A DNA stretch of 35,664 nucleotides, from positions 1 through 35,664 of the forward strand of contig NZ_SDPN01000041.1 in assembly GCF_004134825.1 (NCBI RefSeq), in the 5' to 3' direction. The notes below the pieces were generated by a model that had not been told where the DNA came from, made no database searches, and was given only the letters and a program-made list of their open reading frames with translations. Positions 25,014-32,998 of this stretch are shown one piece after another; position 1 is the stretch's first letter; each line of letters opens with the position of its first letter. The position numbers were made by a program, and so were the translations under genes. The stretch is from Agromyces albus. Lineage in GTDB: Bacteria > Actinomycetota > Actinomycetes > Actinomycetales > Microbacteriaceae.

Positions 25014-27617
25014 ATGATGGCTACTCCGGCACCGCCGACGATCGAGCATCATCGCTCGCCCATCGGCATCGGGGAACCGACTCCGCGATTGTCGTGGAAG
25101 GTGTCGGGCGAGCCGGGCTGGCGCCAGGCCGCTGCCGAGATCGAGATCGTGCGCCGCGACGGCGTGCGCCGTTGGGTCATCGAGACCGATGAGCAGGTGC
25201 TCGTCGACTGGCCCGACGAGCCGCTCCGCTCGCGAGAGCACGCGATCGTGCGGGTGCGCTTGCGCGATGACGGCGCGAACTGGAGCGCCTGGAGTGACCC
25301 GAGCGATCTCGAGGCGGGCCTGCTCGAGCCCGACGACTGGGTCGCGGTGCCTGTCGGCGGCGCCTGGCCCGAAGACCCCGACTCCGACGACCGACGGGCC
25401 GCGCTCGTGCGCCGCGAGTTCGAGGTCGGCGACGGCCTCGTCTCCGCTCGGCTGTACGCGACCGCGCACGGGCTCTACGAGGCCGAGATCAACGGGCGAA
25501 GGGTCGGCGATGACGCGCTCTCGCCCGGCTGGACTGTGTATCCGCGCCGACTCCGGTACTACACCTACGACGTGACCGACCTGCTCGCCCCGGCCCAGCG
25601 CAACGCGATCGGCGCGTGGCTCGGCGACGGCTGGTACCGGGGGCGACTCGGATGGCGCGGCGGCTTCCGGAACATCTTCGGGTTCGACCAGTCGTTCATT
25701 GCGCAGCTCGAGCTCACGTACGCCGACGGTCGTCGTGAGGTCATCGCGACGGATGCCGCGTGGCGCGCGAGCGTCGGGCCGATCCTGCGAGCCGGCAACT
25801 ACGACGGCGAGGAGTACGACGCCCGGCACGAGCAGCCCGGCTGGTCGTCTCCCGGGTTCGACGACGCCGCGTGGTCCGCAGTGGCGACACGGAAGCGAGA
25901 CCGAGCCACGCTCGTCGCGCCGCAGGGCCCGCCCGTGCGCTGCACCGAGGTGATCTCCCCGGTGGCGGTGCTCACGTCGCCGACCGGGCGGCGGATCATC
26001 GACTTCGGCCAGAACCTCGTGGGCCGGGTGCGCATCCGCGTCTCGGGCGAGGCCGGCGATCGCGTGACGATCCGCACCGCTGAGGTGTTGCAGCACGGCG
26101 AGCTCTACACCCGCCCACTGCGCGAGGCGAAGTCGACCGACCACTACGTGCTCGCCGGCCGACCGGTCGAGGAGTGGGAGCCGCGGTTCACCTTCCACGG
26201 GTTCCGGTACGCCGAGGTCGAGGGCTGGCCTGGCGATCTCGACGCCGCTGCAGCGCGCGGTGATCTCGTGGCCGTGGTCTACCACACCGACCTCGAGCGC
26301 ACGGGATGGTTCGCGAGCTCCGATCCCGAGCTCGACCGGTTGCACGAGAACGTCGTCTGGAGCATGCGCGGCAACTTCGTCGACATCCCCTCCGATTGCC
26401 CGCAGCGCGATGAGCGGGTCGGCTGGACCGGCGACCTGCAGGTGTTCGCCCCGACGGCGTCGTTCCTCTACGACGTGAGCGGCATGCTCGCCGGCTGGCT
26501 GACGGATGTCGCGGTCGAGCAGCTCCCCGACGGCACGATCCCGTGGTACGTGCCGGTCATCCCCGCGCACCACATGTGGACGCCGATCCGCCCGGGTGCG
26601 GCCTGGGGAGACGTGGCGACGTTCACGCCGTGGACGCTCTTCGAGCGGTTCGGCGATGTGGGGATCCTTCGCGCGCAGTACGACAGCGCACGACGATGGG
26701 TCGACCTGCAGGCGCGACTGGCCGGACCCGACCGGCTGTGGAACCACGGCTTCCAGCTCGGCGACTGGCTCGACCCCGACGCTCCTCCGCAGGACCCGGC
26801 CGACGGCAAGACCGACCGCTACCTCGTGGCGACGGCCTATTTCGCGGCATCCGCTCGGTTCGTCGCCCGGATGGCGCACGTGCTCGGTCATGCCGGCGAC
26901 GCGAGGGCGTACGCCCGGTTGGCCGACGAGGTTCGCACGGCGTTCGTCTCGGCCTACGTCGGCGACGACGGCATCATGACGAGCGATGCCCAGACGGCGT
27001 ACGCGCTCGCGCTGGCGTTCGACCTCCTGCCCGAATCGCTGCGAGAGCCCGCGGGGGAGCGGCTCGCCGAGCTCGTCGCCGAGTCGGGCAATCGCATCTC
27101 GACCGGCTTCGTCGGCACCCCGCTCGTGGCCGACGCGCTCTCGATCACCGGGCACACCGATGTCGCCTACGACCTGCTCATGGAGCGGAGTTGTCCGTCG
27201 TGGCTCTATGCCGTGGCGCACGGCGCGACGACGATCTGGGAGCGCTGGGACAGCATGCTTCCCGACGGCACGGTGCACTCGGGCACGATGACCTCGTTCA
27301 ACCACTACGCACTCGGCGCGGTCGCCGACTGGATGCACCGCACCGTCGCCGGCATCGCCCCTGACGCGCCGGGCTACCGGCGCATCCGGTTCGCTCCGCG
27401 CCCCGGCGGCGGACTCACGTGGGCCAAGGCGGAGCACGAGACGCCGTACGGTCGAGCCGCGATCTCCTGGCGGATCGAGGCCGATCGCCTCGAGGTCGAA
27501 GTGACCGTGCCGCTGGGCACGACGGCCGTGCTCGACCTCGCCGGCGAGACGGAGCGAGAGCTCGGGCCCGGCATGCACCGGCACGTCGCGGAATTCGCCG
27601 CCGTGTCGGTGCCCTGA
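25014..27617 (+). CDS. GH78 alpha-L-rhamnosidase
   Basis: The 867-residue protein has the domain order of bacterial GH78 enzymes: N-terminal beta domains (about 1-330, with LYATAHGLYEAEINGRRVG), a linker beta-sandwich, an (alpha/alpha)6 barrel (about 420-770) and a C-terminal beta domain. The general acid region DCPQRDERVGWTGD carries D466 and E467, and the likely general base E743 lies in TIWERWDS. It releases terminal L-rhamnose from glycosides or oligosaccharides. No signal peptide or anchor is present, so it works in the cytoplasm on imported substrate. Two adjacent ATGs (25014 and 25017) are possible starts, with a weak GAGG upstream. A LacI gene follows. Confidence 0.95.
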   Translation: MMATPAPPTIEHHRSPIGIGEPTPRLSWKVSGEPGWRQAAAEIEIVRRDGVRRWVIETDEQVLVDWPDEPLRSREHAIVRVRLRDDGANWSAWSDPSDLEAGLLEPDDWVAVPVGGAWPEDPDSDDRRAALVRREFEVGDGLVSARLYATAHGLYEAEINGRRVGDDALSPGWTVYPRRLRYYTYDVTDLLAPAQRNAIGAWLGDGWYRGRLGWRGGFRNIFGFDQSFIAQLELTYADGRREVIATDAAWRASVGPILRAGNYDGEEYDARHEQPGWSSPGFDDAAWSAVATRKRDRATLVAPQGPPVRCTEVISPVAVLTSPTGRRIIDFGQNLVGRVRIRVSGEAGDRVTIRTAEVLQHGELYTRPLREAKSTDHYVLAGRPVEEWEPRFTFHGFRYAEVEGWPGDLDAAAARGDLVAVVYHTDLERTGWFASSDPELDRLHENVVWSMRGNFVDIPSDCPQRDERVGWTGDLQVFAPTASFLYDVSGMLAGWLTDVAVEQLPDGTIPWYVPVIPAHHMWTPIRPGAAWGDVATFTPWTLFERFGDVGILRAQYDSARRWVDLQARLAGPDRLWNHGFQLGDWLDPDAPPQDPADGKTDRYLVATAYFAASARFVARMAHVLGHAGDARAYARLADEVRTAFVSAYVGDDGIMTSDAQTAYALALAFDLLPESLREPAGERLAELVAESGNRISTGFVGTPLVADALSITGHTDVAYDLLMERSCPSWLYAVAHGATTIWERWDSMLPDGTVHSGTMTSFNHYALGAVADWMHRTVAGIAPDAPGYRRIRFAPRPGGGLTWAKAEHETPYGRAAISWRIEADRLEVEVTVPLGTTAVLDLAGETERELGPGMHRHVAEFAAVSVP

Positions 27618-27663
27618 GAAGTCGCGCCGGGCACATCGGGGCAGTACTCTCGACGGCAGCGAC

Positions 27664-27675
27664 TGAATCGTTTCG
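27664..27675 (+). promoter_or_regulatory. class A-type operator upstream of the third lacI gene
   Basis: TGAATCGTTTCG differs by one base from TGAATCGTTTCA at 9134, the operator of the rhamnose operon. It lies 54 bp before the GTG of the LacI gene, so the gene may be autoregulated or respond to the rhamnose repressor. Confidence 0.55.
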
Positions 27676-27729
27676 GCGAGGCCGAACGCGATCGGCATCG
27701 GTGGGAGATGGCCCGGCGAAGGAGGCGGA

Positions 27730-28737
27730 GTGGTAGTCAGCGTGCGGGATGTCGCTGCTGCGGCATCCGTCTCCGTGGGCACGGTCTCGAATGTGCTGAA
27801 CCGGCCCGAGAAGGTCTCGCCCGACACCGTCGAGCGCGTGCGTGCTGCGATCGCGGAGCTCGGCTTCGTGCGCAACGACGCCGCTCGCCAGTTGCGGGCC
27901 GGGCGCAGCAGCTCGATCGGCCTCATCGTGCTCGACGTGCGCAACCCGTTCTTCACGGATGTCGCCCGGGGCGCCGAGGATCGCGCGGCTGAAGACGGCA
28001 TGACGCTCCTGCTCGGCAACAGCGACGAGAACCCCGATCGCGAGGGCGCCTACCTCGACCTCTTCGAGCAGCAGCGCGTGCACGGCGTGCTCATCTCACC
28101 GCTCACCGACGACCTGCCGCGGCTCGAGCGGTTGCGGAAGCGCGGCACCCCGGTCGTGCTGGTCGACCGCGAATCCGCCGACCGCAGCTACTCGTCGGTC
28201 GCGGTCGACGACGTCGTCGGCGGCGAGCTCGCGGTGCGCCACCTCGCCGACATCGGGCGACGTCGTGTCGCGTTCGTCGGCGGCCCGTCGAGCATCCGGC
28301 AGGTGGTCGACCGGCTCGAAGGTGCGCGTCGTGCCGTCGAGGCGACCCCCGGGATGACGCTCGAGGTCATCGAGACCGAGTCGCTCACCGTGCTGCAGGG
28401 GCGCGCGGCGGGGGAGCAGATCCGCGAGCGGCCCGTCTCCGAGCGTCCCGACGCGATCTTCGCGGCGAACGACCTGCTCGCCATGGGCGTGCTCCAGGCG
28501 CTCAAGATGCTCGGCACCGTGGAGGTGCCGGGCGACATCGCGCTCATCGGCTACGACGACATCGACTTCGCCTCGGCTGCGGTCGTGCCGCTCTCGTCGA
28601 TTCGGCAGCCGGCCTCGCTCATCGGCTACACGGCCGTCGACCTCCTGCTGAAGGAGGCGGCCGCAGGCAGCGAGTTCACCCCGGAGCAGGTGACGTTCCA
28701 GCCCGAGCTCGTGGTTCGCGAGTCGACGCGCGCCTGA
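27730..28737 (+). CDS. LacI-family transcriptional regulator, paralogue of the rhamnose repressor
   Basis: The 335-residue LacI-type protein has its HTH at 4-24 with SVGTVSNVLN, identical in the recognition segment to the regulator at 9189-10220, and a hinge NDAARQLRAG. The effector domain shares NPFF, RRRVAFVGGPSSIRQVVDRLEGA and GYDDIDFASAAVVPLSSIRQP with that protein. The GTG at 27730 is chosen by GGAGG 4 nt upstream. It lies 112 bp after the GH78 gene and could be partly co-transcribed with it. It probably answers to rhamnose or a rhamnoside and may compete for class A operators. Confidence 0.92.
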   Translation: MVVSVRDVAAAASVSVGTVSNVLNRPEKVSPDTVERVRAAIAELGFVRNDAARQLRAGRSSSIGLIVLDVRNPFFTDVARGAEDRAAEDGMTLLLGNSDENPDREGAYLDLFEQQRVHGVLISPLTDDLPRLERLRKRGTPVVLVDRESADRSYSSVAVDDVVGGELAVRHLADIGRRRVAFVGGPSSIRQVVDRLEGARRAVEATPGMTLEVIETESLTVLQGRAAGEQIRERPVSERPDAIFAANDLLAMGVLQALKMLGTVEVPGDIALIGYDDIDFASAAVVPLSSIRQPASLIGYTAVDLLLKEAAAGSEFTPEQVTFQPELVVRESTRA

Positions 28738-28767
28738 GGACTGTCGCCGAGACGGTAACGTGACCGA

Positions 28768-28785
28768 TGAACCGGTGAACCGGTT
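28768..28785. promoter_or_regulatory. tandem TGAACCGG repeat with AACCGGTT palindrome
   Basis: TGAACCGG occurs twice in direct tandem (28768-28775 and 28776-28783), and the second copy extends into the palindrome AACCGGTT (28778-28785). It lies 30 bp before the SDR start. The same AACCGGTT core centres the GntR-type operator at 32904-32925, so the same regulator may bind here. Confidence 0.5.
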
Positions 28786-28815
28786 ATCACGGATGATTCG
28801 CTGAAGGGGCCCGAT

Positions 28816-29622
28816 ATGACCGACCGCCTGACCGGAAAGACCGCACTCGTCACGGGCGCCGCCTCGGGAATCGGGCGGCAGGTCGCGCTGCGATTCCTGG
28901 GCGAGGGCGCGCGTGTCGTGTTCGCCGATCGCGATGAGGCGGCGCTCGCCACGGTCGTGGCCGGGCTCGGCGACGCGGGCGACGGAGCCGGGGCCGCCCG
29001 GGCCGTCGTCATGGACATCTCCGACGAGGCATCCGTCGAGGCGGCGATGGCATTGCTCGCCGCCGACGGCTGGAGCCCGAACGTCGTCGTCGCGAACGCC
29101 GGCGTGCAGCTGTTCGGCCACGATGCCAAAGCCGGCGACCTCGACCTCGAGGTCTGGCGCCGCACGATCGATATCAACCTCACGGGAACCTTCCTCACCG
29201 TGAAGCACGCGGTGCGGGCCATGCTCGCGCGCGGCGACGGCGGCGACGGTGGCGGCAACACCGGCGGCGGCTCGATCATCCTCACCGGCAGCCCCACCGG
29301 GGTGCGCGGCGAGGGCGACGTCTTCACCGCGTACAGCACCTCGAAGGCCGGCATCCACGGGCTCGGCCGCACCGTCGCGTCGGCGTACGCGCGCGACGGC
29401 ATCCGCGTCAACACCGTCATCCCCGCGTACACCGAGACGCCGCTCGTCTCCACGCTCACCGGCGATGACGAAGCGCGCACGGCGATCGTCAGTCGCATCC
29501 CGATGGGCCGCGCGGGCTCCGCGGCCGATGTCGAGGGCATCATGGTCTACCTCGCGAGCGACGAGAGCGCGTTCGCGACAGGCGCCGCGTTCGCGGTCGA
29601 CGGCGGGATGTCGAGCCTGTGA
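28816..29622 (+). CDS. short-chain dehydrogenase coupled to the lactonase-like gene
   Basis: The 268-residue classical SDR has the nucleotide loop TGAASGIG at 13-20, D38 in FADRDE (NAD preference), ANAG at 93-96, N121, and the catalytic S159, Y173 and K177 (AYSTSK). An unusual Gly/Asp-rich insertion at about 140-152 precedes the catalytic strand. AAGGGG lies about 6 nt before the ATG. Its TGA overlaps the GTG of the next gene (GTGA), so the two products probably work in sequence. If the next gene is a lactonase, this enzyme may be the aldose 1-dehydrogenase that makes the lactone, but an alcohol dehydrogenase role on a later intermediate is equally possible. Confidence 0.9.
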   Translation: MTDRLTGKTALVTGAASGIGRQVALRFLGEGARVVFADRDEAALATVVAGLGDAGDGAGAARAVVMDISDEASVEAAMALLAADGWSPNVVVANAGVQLFGHDAKAGDLDLEVWRRTIDINLTGTFLTVKHAVRAMLARGDGGDGGGNTGGGSIILTGSPTGVRGEGDVFTAYSTSKAGIHGLGRTVASAYARDGIRVNTVIPAYTETPLVSTLTGDDEARTAIVSRIPMGRAGSAADVEGIMVYLASDESAFATGAAFAVDGGMSSL

Positions 29623-31451
29623 CCCGCGAGAGCTGGGCCGCACGCGAGAGGGCCTGGGGTGACCACGAACCCGAGCCCGTGGCGTTCACCGTCGGCCCGT
29701 GGCGGTTCGAACTCCGCGGCGACGAACTCGCCGACCTGACCTTCGACGGCTCACCCGTCGTGCGCAGTGTGCGCGCCGTCGCGCGTGATCGGGACTGGGC
29801 CACCGTGCCGGCGACTGTCGAGGCGGTGGACGAGCGTGGCGACGGCCTCGATCTCAAGGTCGCGCTGCGTGGCTTGGGAGCCGATATCGCGGCTGCGATC
29901 GAGGTTCGCGCCGACGACGCCCGTTTCGCGGTGCGGCTCGTGGCGAGGTCTCGCGTCGAGTTCCTGAGCAACCGGTTCGGCCTCATCGTGCTCCATCCGC
30001 CCGTCGTGGCGGGCGCGGAGCTGACGATCGGCACGGCGAGCGGCGGCATCCGTGACACCGCTTTTCCCGTGGAGGTCTCGCCGCACCAGCCGGCCATGGA
30101 CATCCGCTCGCTCGCGTGGACTCACGACGGCGTCGCGACGACGGCGACCTTCGCGGGCGACGTGTTCGAGATGGAGGACCAGCGCAACTGGACCGACGCC
30201 TCGTACAAGACGTACAGCACGCCCCTCGCGCGCCCGTTCCCCGTCGCGATCCCGGCGGGCGCTGTGATCGAGCAGTCCGTCGAGTTCGAGTCCACGCGGG
30301 TCGAACCGCGCCGGGTGACGGATGCCGCGGCAGGCGCCGATCGCGTCATCGAGTTCGACGAGACCGATCACCACGTCCCCGCCCTGACCCTCGGCGCCTC
30401 GACCGTGCCCGACGCCGCGTTCTCGGCCGACGGCGTTCCCGCCGGCGTTACTGGGCTCCTCGTCGAACTCGACACGCGGTCTTCGTCGTGGCGCGCCGCG
30501 CTCGATCGCGCTGCCGTGGAGGCGGGCGGGCTGCCGCTCGACGTGCGCATCACGGCCGACGACCCGGCCGCCGTGCATGAAGCGGTCGCCGCTGCTGCGG
30601 CATCCGGTGCCGTCTCCCGCATCGGCGTCTTCGGCGGCCGCGGGCACGTCACCGAGCCCGAGCTGTGGGAAGCGCTCACGGATGCCGCGCGCACGAGCCT
30701 GCCCGAAGCCGAGCTCATCGGTGGCGCTCGATCGCACTTCACCGAGCTCAATCGACAGCACCACGAGCTGCCGGCAGATCTTCAGGGCATCACGTTCGCG
30801 ATGACGCCGCAGATGCACGCGACCGAGCGCGCCCAGCTCGTCGAGTCGATCGCGATGCAGGCGACCGTCGTGCGGGATGCGGTGCGGATCGCCGACGGGC
30901 GACCGGTGCATGTGGGGCCGATGACGTTGCGATCTCGCTTCAACGCGGTGGCGACGAGCGGAGGTGGAGCACGGATCGCGACGGCGGCGCTCGCCGAGGG
31001 GTATGGCGCCGAGCTCGTCGAGGGGGCGACCGATCCTCGCCAGGCGTCGGTCGCGCTCGAGGCCTGGACGGTCGCGAGCTTCGCGGCGATCTGCAAGGGC
31101 GCCGTCGCCGGCGCGGGCGCAGGAACTGCCACCGGCACCGGCTCGGTCGCGAGCGTCGACTACTTCGAGACGGTCGGGCCACGAGGCATCCGCGATGCCG
31201 CCGGCCCGTTCCCAGTGGCCCGCGCGATCGAGGAGATCGCCTCGATCGCCGGCACGAGGTTGCTCACGCCGCGGGGCGAGACGCCCGACGGCATCTGGAT
31301 CGTCGGCGGGGCGAGGCCCGACGGCTCATGGCGCGTGCTCGTGGCGAGCCTCGCCGACGAGCCCGTTGCGCTCCTCATCCCGCACGGCGGACGCGAACGC
31401 CATCTCATCGTGGCGCCCTACGAGGTCGCGGTGCTCGACTCGCAGGGATGA
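29619..31451 (+). CDS. putative D-apionate lactonase (ApnL)-like protein
   Basis: This 610-residue cytoplasmic protein has no signal peptide. It seems to have an N-terminal beta-sandwich (1-230), a TIM-barrel-like middle (about 235-520) and a small C-terminal beta domain (about 535-610). The stretches VRDRDW-like ARDRDWATV at 55-63 and MEDQRNWTDASYKTY at 185-199 are what led me to the three-domain D-apionate lactonase family, which opens D-apionolactone to D-apionate in apiose breakdown. This assignment is from memory of family features and was not checked by search. It is coupled to the SDR by a GTGA overlap. If not ApnL, it is an unassigned sugar-lactone or glycoside enzyme. Confidence 0.6.
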   Translation: MTRESWAARERAWGDHEPEPVAFTVGPWRFELRGDELADLTFDGSPVVRSVRAVARDRDWATVPATVEAVDERGDGLDLKVALRGLGADIAAAIEVRADDARFAVRLVARSRVEFLSNRFGLIVLHPPVVAGAELTIGTASGGIRDTAFPVEVSPHQPAMDIRSLAWTHDGVATTATFAGDVFEMEDQRNWTDASYKTYSTPLARPFPVAIPAGAVIEQSVEFESTRVEPRRVTDAAAGADRVIEFDETDHHVPALTLGASTVPDAAFSADGVPAGVTGLLVELDTRSSSWRAALDRAAVEAGGLPLDVRITADDPAAVHEAVAAAAASGAVSRIGVFGGRGHVTEPELWEALTDAARTSLPEAELIGGARSHFTELNRQHHELPADLQGITFAMTPQMHATERAQLVESIAMQATVVRDAVRIADGRPVHVGPMTLRSRFNAVATSGGGARIATAALAEGYGAELVEGATDPRQASVALEAWTVASFAAICKGAVAGAGAGTATGTGSVASVDYFETVGPRGIRDAAGPFPVARAIEEIASIAGTRLLTPRGETPDGIWIVGGARPDGSWRVLVASLADEPVALLIPHGGRERHLIVAPYEVAVLDSQG

Positions 31452-31534
31452 CGCCGGGGTCGACGCGTCGATCGATTCTGAACAGCTCTGCTAGGGCGCG
31501 CCGAGCAGGGGGACGCAACGGGGACAATGAACGC

Positions 31535-31975
31535 GTGACTGAATCGCTGCGTCCGCCGAAGGAGTCCGTCGAGCCTGGATCCGTTGGCTGGTTTGTCGTG
31601 AAGAACGCGGCCTGGGGAGCGCTCCTCGGTGCCGGAATCTCCATCGCCTGGATGGTGATCATCCAGGATTTCTTCTTTGCTATTCACGTCGCACTGATTG
31701 GCGCGGCTCTCACCGCGATCTACGGTGCAGTCAGTTCCGTGCCAGCCTTCTTCGTGGGCAGAGGCGCCGCACAACTTCGGTTGCTGGTGGTCGGTGCCGT
31801 GTTCGCCGGCACCGCTATGGCAATCCAAGTCGCCCTAGTCATGCTCTTTGCCGCGCCTGGCTATCTCTGGCACGCTGCCGTGTACGCCTCGCTAGGTGCT
31901 ATTGCTGCTGCCCTCACGTACCGCGCCGCTCTCCGTCAACAGAGGCGTGCGGGACCCGCTGCCGTCGCGAGCTGA
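31535..31975 (+). CDS. small membrane protein of unknown function
   Basis: The 146-residue protein has a hydrophilic N-terminus and four predicted membrane spans: about 22-45 (AAWGALLGAGISIAWMVII), 48-72, 83-108 and 112-130, ending in a basic tail (RQQRRAG). It resembles no family I can name. The GTG at 31535 is inferred from the frame; the nearest purine-rich site, GGGGA, is 10-14 nt upstream, so translation may be weak. Base composition is visibly lower in GC than the neighbours and the GGATGCC-type heptamer is absent, which may point to later acquisition. No functional link to the flanking sugar genes is apparent. Confidence 0.6.
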   Translation: MTESLRPPKESVEPGSVGWFVVKNAAWGALLGAGISIAWMVIIQDFFFAIHVALIGAALTAIYGAVSSVPAFFVGRGAAQLRLLVVGAVFAGTAMAIQVALVMLFAAPGYLWHAAVYASLGAIAAALTYRAALRQQRRAGPAAVAS

Positions 31976-32091
31976 CGCTCAACCAGTCAGAAGCGACCGA
32001 TCCTGAACGCGGGTCGAAAAGTGGTCGCGACGCGGCCGAATCGGCGGTCAAGTCTCAAGATCGTGCGGCGACTGTCGCGAACCTGATCGAC

Positions 32092-32850
32092 TCAGCCGGT
32101 TCCCGCGGCGTCGCTCTCCTGCGCGGCCGCGAGTCGCGCTGACGCCGTCGCCATGTGCGCCGCCATCGCCGAGGCGGCGGAGTCACCGTCGCGCGCGGCG
32201 AGGGCGCGATAGACCGCTTCGTGCTCTTCAAGCGCGGTGCGGGCTTTGGCTTCGTCTTGCACGGCGCGATCGACCCAGACGCGCAGGAGCGAGCGCACGA
32301 TCTGCAGCAGGTCGAGGAGCACTGAGTTGTCGGCGCTCGTCGCGAGTTCGTGGTGGAAAGCGAGATCGGCCTTCACGAAGGACTTCAGGTCGTCGTCGAC
32401 CGAGGCGCGCATGCGGTCGAGGTGCCGCGCGAGGGCGGCGAGCTGCTCGTCGGTGAGCCGGTCGGCGGCGAGGCGGGCGACGTAGATCTCGAGGCCCGAG
32501 CGCAGCTCTAGCAGCTCGGTCGTGCTGCGCTGGCCGATGAGCACGCCCCAGCTGAGGCTCTGGGGGAGGAGCTCGCTCACCGTGCCGCGGAGGTAGGTGC
32601 CCGATCCGGGTCGCACGTCGACGATGCCGAGGATCTCGAGCGCCGCGAGCGCCTCTCGCACGGCTGAGCGACCCACTTCGAGGCGCGCCGCGAGCTGGCG
32701 TTCGGGCGGCAACCTGGTGCCCGGTGGGATCGAGCCGCTCGTGAAGAGATCGAGGAGCTGCGTGGCGACCACCGAGACCGCGGAGCCCGACGGGAGCGCG
32801 CCGAGGGCGGCGGCGATCTCGGCCGAGCTGTCGTCGCGGAATGCGGGCAT
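32092..32850 (-). CDS. GntR-family regulator, FadR/FCD type
   Basis: The 252-residue protein has an N-terminal winged HTH (about 25-90: GTRLPPERQLAARLEVGRS, then VREALAALEILGIV and VRPGSGTYL) and a C-terminal FCD helical bundle with the usual metal or effector ligands D162, H166, H210 and H232. The start at 32848-32850 is preferred although its ribosome site (AGG) is weak; the message may be nearly leaderless. The longer upstream frame crosses the operator. It is divergent from the MFS-kinase operon, with a strong palindrome between them. FCD regulators usually respond to sugar acids or other carboxylates, which fits the neighbouring genes. Confidence 0.9.
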   Translation of the reverse strand: MPAFRDDSSAEIAAALGALPSGSAVSVVATQLLDLFTSGSIPPGTRLPPERQLAARLEVGRSAVREALAALEILGIVDVRPGSGTYLRGTVSELLPQSLSWGVLIGQRSTTELLELRSGLEIYVARLAADRLTDEQLAALARHLDRMRASVDDDLKSFVKADLAFHHELATSADNSVLLDLLQIVRSLLRVWVDRAVQDEAKARTALEEHEAVYRALAARDGDSAASAMAAHMATASARLAAAQESDAAGTG

Positions 32851-32903
32851 ACGCCTAAACCTACCAACCGCAGAGGCAGTCGAATGAGGACTCACGGCTT
32901 GCA

Positions 32904-32925
32904 ATTGGTCAACCGGTTTGCCAAT
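32904..32925. promoter_or_regulatory. GntR-type operator in the divergent regulator/MFS region
   Basis: A 22-bp palindrome has outer arms ATTGG (32904-32908) and CCAAT (32921-32925) and the centre AACCGGTT (32911-32918); 18 of 22 positions are symmetric. It lies 53 bp before the GntR start and 73 bp before the MFS start, as expected for an autoregulating FadR-type repressor. Confidence 0.7.
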
Positions 32926-32998
32926 ATGGTGACCCGGGCCCGACGTAGCAAGGGGCGATCGTCGGGCCCGGGCCAGAGTCGGACAGACAGGAGTCAGT

